Source: Spartobacteria bacterium UBA6821 (GTDB lineage: Bacteria; Verrucomicrobiota; Verrucomicrobiia; Chthoniobacterales; UBA6821). Taken from it: a stretch of 10,081 bases of DNA. Positions 7,069 to 10,081 of this stretch are shown here, piece after piece. Under the pieces are notes generated by a model. It was given only the letters and a program-made list of their open reading frames with translations, was not told the origin of the DNA and did no database searches. A program made the position numbers and the translations under genes. The stretch spans positions 5,252 to 15,332 of the forward strand of contig DKEN01000077.1 of the NCBI GenBank assembly GCA_002452515.1, given 5' to 3'. Numbering within the stretch: the stretch's first letter is position 1; every line of letters starts with the position of its first letter.

Positions 7069-7094
7069 AACGAAATGAGCACTACCATTTCGTT
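7069..7094 (+). promoter_or_regulatory. Hairpin just upstream of the lipoprotein start
   Basis: AACGAAATG (7069-7077) and CATTTCGTT (7086-7094) form a perfect 9-base-pair stem with an 8-base loop, four bases before ATG 7099. The T content after it (TCTT) is too poor for a strong terminator. It could partly separate expression of the two genes, protect an mRNA end, or mask the start region. Confidence 0.5.
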
Positions 7095-7098
7095 TCTT

Positions 7099-7479
7099 AT
7101 GAAACTCTCTTATCCCTCCTTTGCACTTGTTCTCTGCACGCTCGCGTTGGGCGCCTGCAATAAACCGCAGGAATCCCAGCCCGTTGCAGAACAGGTCACC
7201 TGGCAGGCAATTGCCGCCAAGCTCACTATTGCCGACAAGCAGGTTGATTCCGTTGTCGAATGGAATACCAAGACTGGTGAAGCCCGTCTTCTCAACGCCG
7301 CTTCCTTTGCCGACAAGTCCACGGGTCAGCAGGGCAATCTGATCGGATGGGTTCCTCTGACGGATCTCAACCAGGCAGTCCAGAATCTTGCCGCTCAGAT
7401 CCAGGCTCAACAGGCCAACAAGGCTGCCGCACCGACTGCCACACCAGCCTCAACCCCGATCAAGGCAAAGAGCGAATAA
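7099..7479 (+). CDS. Small predicted lipoprotein of unknown function
   Basis: The product has 126 residues. The first 20, MKLSYPSFALVLCTLALGAC, are a typical lipoprotein signal peptide with lipobox LGAC and lipidated Cys20, so the mature protein should be membrane-anchored outside the cytoplasm. The mature part has no domain I recognise. It begins with a Gln/Glu/Pro-rich linker, has a compact middle (TWQAIAAKL to IGWVPLTDL), a Gln/Ala-rich probable helix, and a disordered Ala/Pro/Thr/Lys tail. ATG 7099 is preferred because it gives a canonical signal; upstream in-frame options are ATG 7075, inside the hairpin, and GTG 7048, which overlaps the preceding stop codon. It lies 50 bases after the PEP-CTERM gene, likely on the same transcript, and ends at a strong terminator. 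A partnership with that surface protein is only suggested by position. Confidence 0.85.
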   Translation: MKLSYPSFALVLCTLALGACNKPQESQPVAEQVTWQAIAAKLTIADKQVDSVVEWNTKTGEARLLNAASFADKSTGQQGNLIGWVPLTDLNQAVQNLAAQIQAQQANKAAAPTATPASTPIKAKSE

Positions 7480-7501
7480 TTTCGTTTCAAGTCTCTCCCT
7501 G

Positions 7502-7532
7502 AAAAACGACCGGAGCAATCCGGTCGTTTTTT
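7502..7532 (+). terminator. Strong intrinsic terminator after the lipoprotein gene
   Basis: A perfect 13-base-pair stem (7502-7514 with 7519-7531) is capped by a GCAA tetraloop of the GNRA class and ends in six Ts (7527-7532). The A tract on the 5' side mirrors the T tract, so it could also work on the minus strand. Confidence 0.95.
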
Positions 7533-7592
7533 ATGCCCCGATGCATGGAATCGGCGTGCAACAAAGCCGTGAGACGTGTATCCCAACACGCG

Positions 7593-8843
7593 ATGAAAAT
7601 TGTTGTCGCTTACTCCGGAGGTCTCGATACCTCCGTTATTCTCAACTGGATCAAGGAGACCTACAACGCGGAGGTCATCGCCTTCTGTGCCGATGTCGGT
7701 CAGGAAGAGGAGTTGAAAGGCCTCAAACCCAAGGCGCTGCGCACCGGAGCTTCAAAGTGTTTTGTGGATGATCTTCAGGCCGAATTTGCCAGCGATTTCA
7801 TCTACCCGATGATGCAGGCGGGTGCTCTCTACGAAGGAGAGTATTTTCTTGGGACCAGCATTGCCCGTCCCCTGATCGCCAAAAGAATGGTTGATATTGC
7901 CCTTGCGGAGGGGGCTGATGCCATCGCCCATGGTGCCACAGGCAAAGGCAATGATCAGGTGCGATTCGAACTCGCCGCCGCCGCCCTCTCTCCAGACCTC
8001 CAAGTCATTGCGCCATGGCGTGAGGAACGATTCCGGGCTGAGTTTCCTGGCCGTGCCGAGATGATCGAGTATTGCCGTCGCCACAAGGTGCAGATTGAGG
8101 CAAGCGCCAAGAAGTCGTATTCCATGGATCGCAATCTCCTGCACATCAGCTATGAGAGCGGGATTTTAGAAGACCCTTGGTTCGATGCCTTCGATCCCTC
8201 CAACAAGGATATGTTCAAGCTCTCCGTGAGCCCGGAAGATGCCCCTAATAAAGCGGAGATCGTCACCCTTGATTTCATTCAGGGGAATTGCGTTGCCGTT
8301 AACGGAAAGCAATTGTCCCCACTTGGCGTCATGAAACTGCTCAATAAGATCGGAGGGCGTCACGGCGTCGGTAGAGTTGATATGGTGGAGAATCGCTTTG
8401 TCGGCATGAAGAGCCGCGGAGTTTATGAAACTCCGGGTGGTTCCATTCTGCACTTTGCCCATCGCCAAATGGAATCCCTGACCATGGATCGGGAGGTGAT
8501 GCACCTGCGGGACGGGCTGATTCCAAAATACAGCACGCTCGTCTATAACGGTTTCTGGTTTGCCCCGGAGAGGTTGGCTTTGCAGGCCTTTGTGACCGAG
8601 TCCCAGAAGAACGTGACGGGAACCGTCCGCGTCCGTCTCTACAAGGGAAATATCCTCGCCGCTGGTCGCAAGAGCCCTGTCTCGCTCTACAGGCCCGAGA
8701 TTGCGACGATGGAGGCTGATCCCACGCAGGCTTACAATCAGGGCGATGCCACCGGGTTCATTCGTTTGAATGCCCTACGGCTGAAAGTTGCCTCCAAGGT
8801 TGCCGCATCGGCAAAGCCCTCCAAGAAGAAGGGTAAAAAATAA
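7593..8843 (+). CDS. argG: Argininosuccinate synthase
   Basis: The enzyme joins citrulline and aspartate using ATP to form argininosuccinate, the penultimate step of arginine synthesis, in the cytoplasm. The product has 416 residues, normal for the shorter bacterial type. The N-type ATP pyrophosphatase loop AYSGGLDTS lies at residues 6-14. [12 protein letters not shown] follows near residue 90, then [15 protein letters not shown] from residue 112, and later [20 protein letters not shown]; all are family signatures. The last 17 or so residues are a Lys/Ala/Ser-rich tail ending KKKGKK, which I do not recall as standard. ATG 7593 is chosen because [10 protein letters not shown] is the normal start; an in-frame ATG at 7533 would add 20 unrelated residues and touch the terminator. 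There is no Shine-Dalgarno sequence. It stands alone between a terminator and the convergent lepB. Confidence 0.97.
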   Translation: MKIVVAYSGGLDTSVILNWIKETYNAEVIAFCADVGQEEELKGLKPKALRTGASKCFVDDLQAEFASDFIYPMMQAGALYEGEYFLGTSIARPLIAKRMVDIALAEGADAIAHGATGKGNDQVRFELAAAALSPDLQVIAPWREERFRAEFPGRAEMIEYCRRHKVQIEASAKKSYSMDRNLLHISYESGILEDPWFDAFDPSNKDMFKLSVSPEDAPNKAEIVTLDFIQGNCVAVNGKQLSPLGVMKLLNKIGGRHGVGRVDMVENRFVGMKSRGVYETPGGSILHFAHRQMESLTMDREVMHLRDGLIPKYSTLVYNGFWFAPERLALQAFVTESQKNVTGTVRVRLYKGNILAAGRKSPVSLYRPEIATMEADPTQAYNQGDATGFIRLNALRLKVASKVAASAKPSKKKGKK

Positions 8844-8864
8844 CCCTTAATAAAATCGGGTCGT

Positions 8865-8891
8865 CTGGGGTTTCAATGAATGAAGCCCCAG
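8865..8891. terminator. Possible weak terminator between convergent argG and lepB
   Basis: CTGGGGTTTC (8865-8874) pairs with GAAGCCCCAG (8882-8891), 10 pairs including one G-T, around a 7-base loop. It overlaps the last codons of lepB. No proper T tract follows on either strand, although the minus-strand side has a loose GATTTTATT about ten bases on. It is a plausible transcript end for one or both genes but not a clean intrinsic terminator. Confidence 0.35.
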
Positions 8892-9985
8892 CGGCTTGAG
8901 AAGGGCCAGTAAACAAAGAAGCCACGGCCGATGACATTGTGTTCCGGAACGATTCCCCAGTAGCGGCTGTCGCTGGAATTGTAGCTGTTATCGCCGAGCG
9001 CAAAGAAGGAATGGGAGGGAACGGTAAACGTCTCTTCCGGAGTCGTCAGATACTGTGCGGGGTACCCGGGATTTGAATATCCCCGGTAACCATTCTCTGC
9101 ACTCATGACCCGCTGAAACTGGGGTGCGCTCGCCAGAGAACCGTTGATATAGAGATTCGGAGAATCAATGCGCAGAGTCAGACCAGGGACTCCCGCCAAT
9201 CGTTTGATATAGAACTGGGAACCCAGTGCCGGATCGAGACCCATCTCGATGCGCCTGATACCCTTCGTTGTGAAGACAAAGACATCGCTGCTCTTGGGTG
9301 TGCTAAACTGGTAGGTTATGCGATCGACAAAGACCTGATCGCCTGCCTGGACATAGCCGTGCACAATGGACTCACCTGCTTCATAGACCCGCCCTGGGCG
9401 AATGCCAAAGTCCCTAGCCAGGACATCCCTCGGGGCAAAGATCGTATGATGACCTTCGGTGGTCACCACATCGGTAAAGGTGAAAAAATTCAATTTGGTG
9501 TATTCATTCAGTCCCAGCACCTGTTCTCTCGTGGAGGCTGAAAGATCAAGATGAGTGCGTCCGAGGCGGATAAAGTCCATGGTGCGGGTGAGGGGATCAG
9601 GAGTGGAACCACTGGTGGAAAATCCCGTCATCCCATATAGCGTCGGCTGCATCGAGCCCGTCGGAATCTTGAATGGCTTGAGGAAATAGGCTTGAAAGCC
9701 AATGGCCAGCGCTACCGCTACGACAAGCGCCTCGATATTTTCTGTCCAGGCTGAGTGTGGATTCGCGGGGATGATGGAGGAAAACCGTTCCTCGACGACG
9801 CGGGAGAACTCATTCAGCCCCGATTGATCCTTGCGTGCGATGCCATCACGGAGTCCGGTGATGCTCTCTTCCAGCGAGAGCAATTGTTCCGGACGAAGGA
9901 TGTCACGGTAGTGATGAAGCGTCTTGGAAGCACCTTCGAGAAGGTTGTGGGCCTGTTTGATGTAGCGAGGGGTAAAGAATCCCAT
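8873..9985 (-). CDS. lepB: Signal peptidase I with N-terminal extension and large insertion
   Basis: This membrane-bound serine protease (family S26) removes signal peptides from exported proteins. The product has 370 residues. Residues 1-80 are a predicted cytoplasmic, partly helical extension. One clear membrane helix lies at about 84-102 (IEALVVAVALAIGFQAYFL). The catalytic Ser111 is in IPTGSMQPTL and the general-base Lys261 is in FYIKRLAGVPG. The GDNSYNSSDSRYWG box spans 331-344. About 95 residues (116-214) lie between the Ser motif and the next conserved block (GDQVFVDRITY), where shorter relatives have about 20. The start is well defined: an in-frame TGA at 9998-10000 lies five codons upstream and ATG 9985 is the first possible start after it. 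There is no Shine-Dalgarno sequence at normal spacing. It converges with argG. It could process the exported proteins encoded nearby, apart from the lipoprotein, which needs signal peptidase II. I see no gene in 9986-10081. Confidence 0.95.
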   Translation of the reverse strand: MGFFTPRYIKQAHNLLEGASKTLHHYRDILRPEQLLSLEESITGLRDGIARKDQSGLNEFSRVVEERFSSIIPANPHSAWTENIEALVVAVALAIGFQAYFLKPFKIPTGSMQPTLYGMTGFSTSGSTPDPLTRTMDFIRLGRTHLDLSASTREQVLGLNEYTKLNFFTFTDVVTTEGHHTIFAPRDVLARDFGIRPGRVYEAGESIVHGYVQAGDQVFVDRITYQFSTPKSSDVFVFTTKGIRRIEMGLDPALGSQFYIKRLAGVPGLTLRIDSPNLYINGSLASAPQFQRVMSAENGYRGYSNPGYPAQYLTTPEETFTVPSHSFFALGDNSYNSSDSRYWGIVPEHNVIGRGFFVYWPFSSRWGFIH

Positions 9986-10081
9986 AAAATTGATGCTTCA
10001 AGGAAACAGGATCATTCCTCCAATGCAAATCTTCCCCGTATTCCCGCCCATCAGAGAATTCATCCCAAAGCCATCACAAGG

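Noticed and set aside
7048..7098. GTG 7048 as start of the lipoprotein
   Set aside because: It would place about 17 extra residues with acidic charges before the signal peptide. ATG 7099 gives a textbook lipoprotein signal.
8829..8848. AAGGGT/ACCCTT inverted repeat at the end of argG as a terminator
   Set aside because: It has only six pairs with an A-rich loop, lies partly in the last codons, and has no T tract after it on the plus strand.
10028..10050. GGAGGA directly before an ATG on the minus strand, giving a five-codon leader peptide upstream of lepB
   Set aside because: The spacing between GGAGGA and the ATG is zero, which does not work as a ribosome binding site, and the peptide has no attenuator-like composition.
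9998..10081. Open minus-strand run of 27 codons from the window edge to TGA at 9998-10000
   Set aside because: It is in the lepB frame and ends before its ATG. It resembles no known C-terminus and is too short to call a partial gene.

Overview
The window looks like a chromosomal piece from a Gram-negative, exosortase-bearing bacterium, most likely Verrucomicrobiota. That placement is an inference. It rests on a very large protein that combines autotransporter-type beta-strand repeats with a PEP-CTERM tail, on a signal peptidase I carrying a long insertion, and on start codons that mostly lack Shine-Dalgarno sequences. No marker gene fixes the taxonomy, and no CRISPR array, transposase or intact integrase is visible.

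Left part (1-1178): the 3' part of rph (RNase PH), then rpmB (ribosomal protein bL28) and a 67-residue lysine-tailed protein of unknown function, closed by a strong intrinsic terminator. This is a translation/RNA-processing block. Next (1179-3219) comes a two-gene set on the same strand: a two-domain thiosulfate sulfurtransferase (rhodanese) and, 18 bases later, a GT9 (heptosyltransferase-like) glycosyltransferase.

Middle (3299-7532): a tRNA-Asn(GTT) gene with encoded CCA and its own small terminator, then about 265 bases without a convincing gene that hold a tandem 11-mer repeat. After that comes a 1118-residue secreted repeat protein with a PEP-CTERM sorting signal and an unexpected 43-residue tail behind that signal. 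A small lipoprotein follows about 50 bases later, preceded by a hairpin, and an excellent intrinsic terminator ends the block. This is the accessory, cell-surface part of the window. The repeat protein contains a tandem duplication of about 1 kb, and each copy carries its own array of about 52-residue repeats.

Right part (7593-10081): argG (argininosuccinate synthase) on the plus strand converges with lepB (signal peptidase I) on the minus strand.

Most of the window is ordinary housekeeping sequence. I do not see a clear new multi-gene system. The items most worth a second look are the PEP-CTERM protein with its extra tail and unit-specific repeats, its lipoprotein neighbour, and the small protein beside rpmB.
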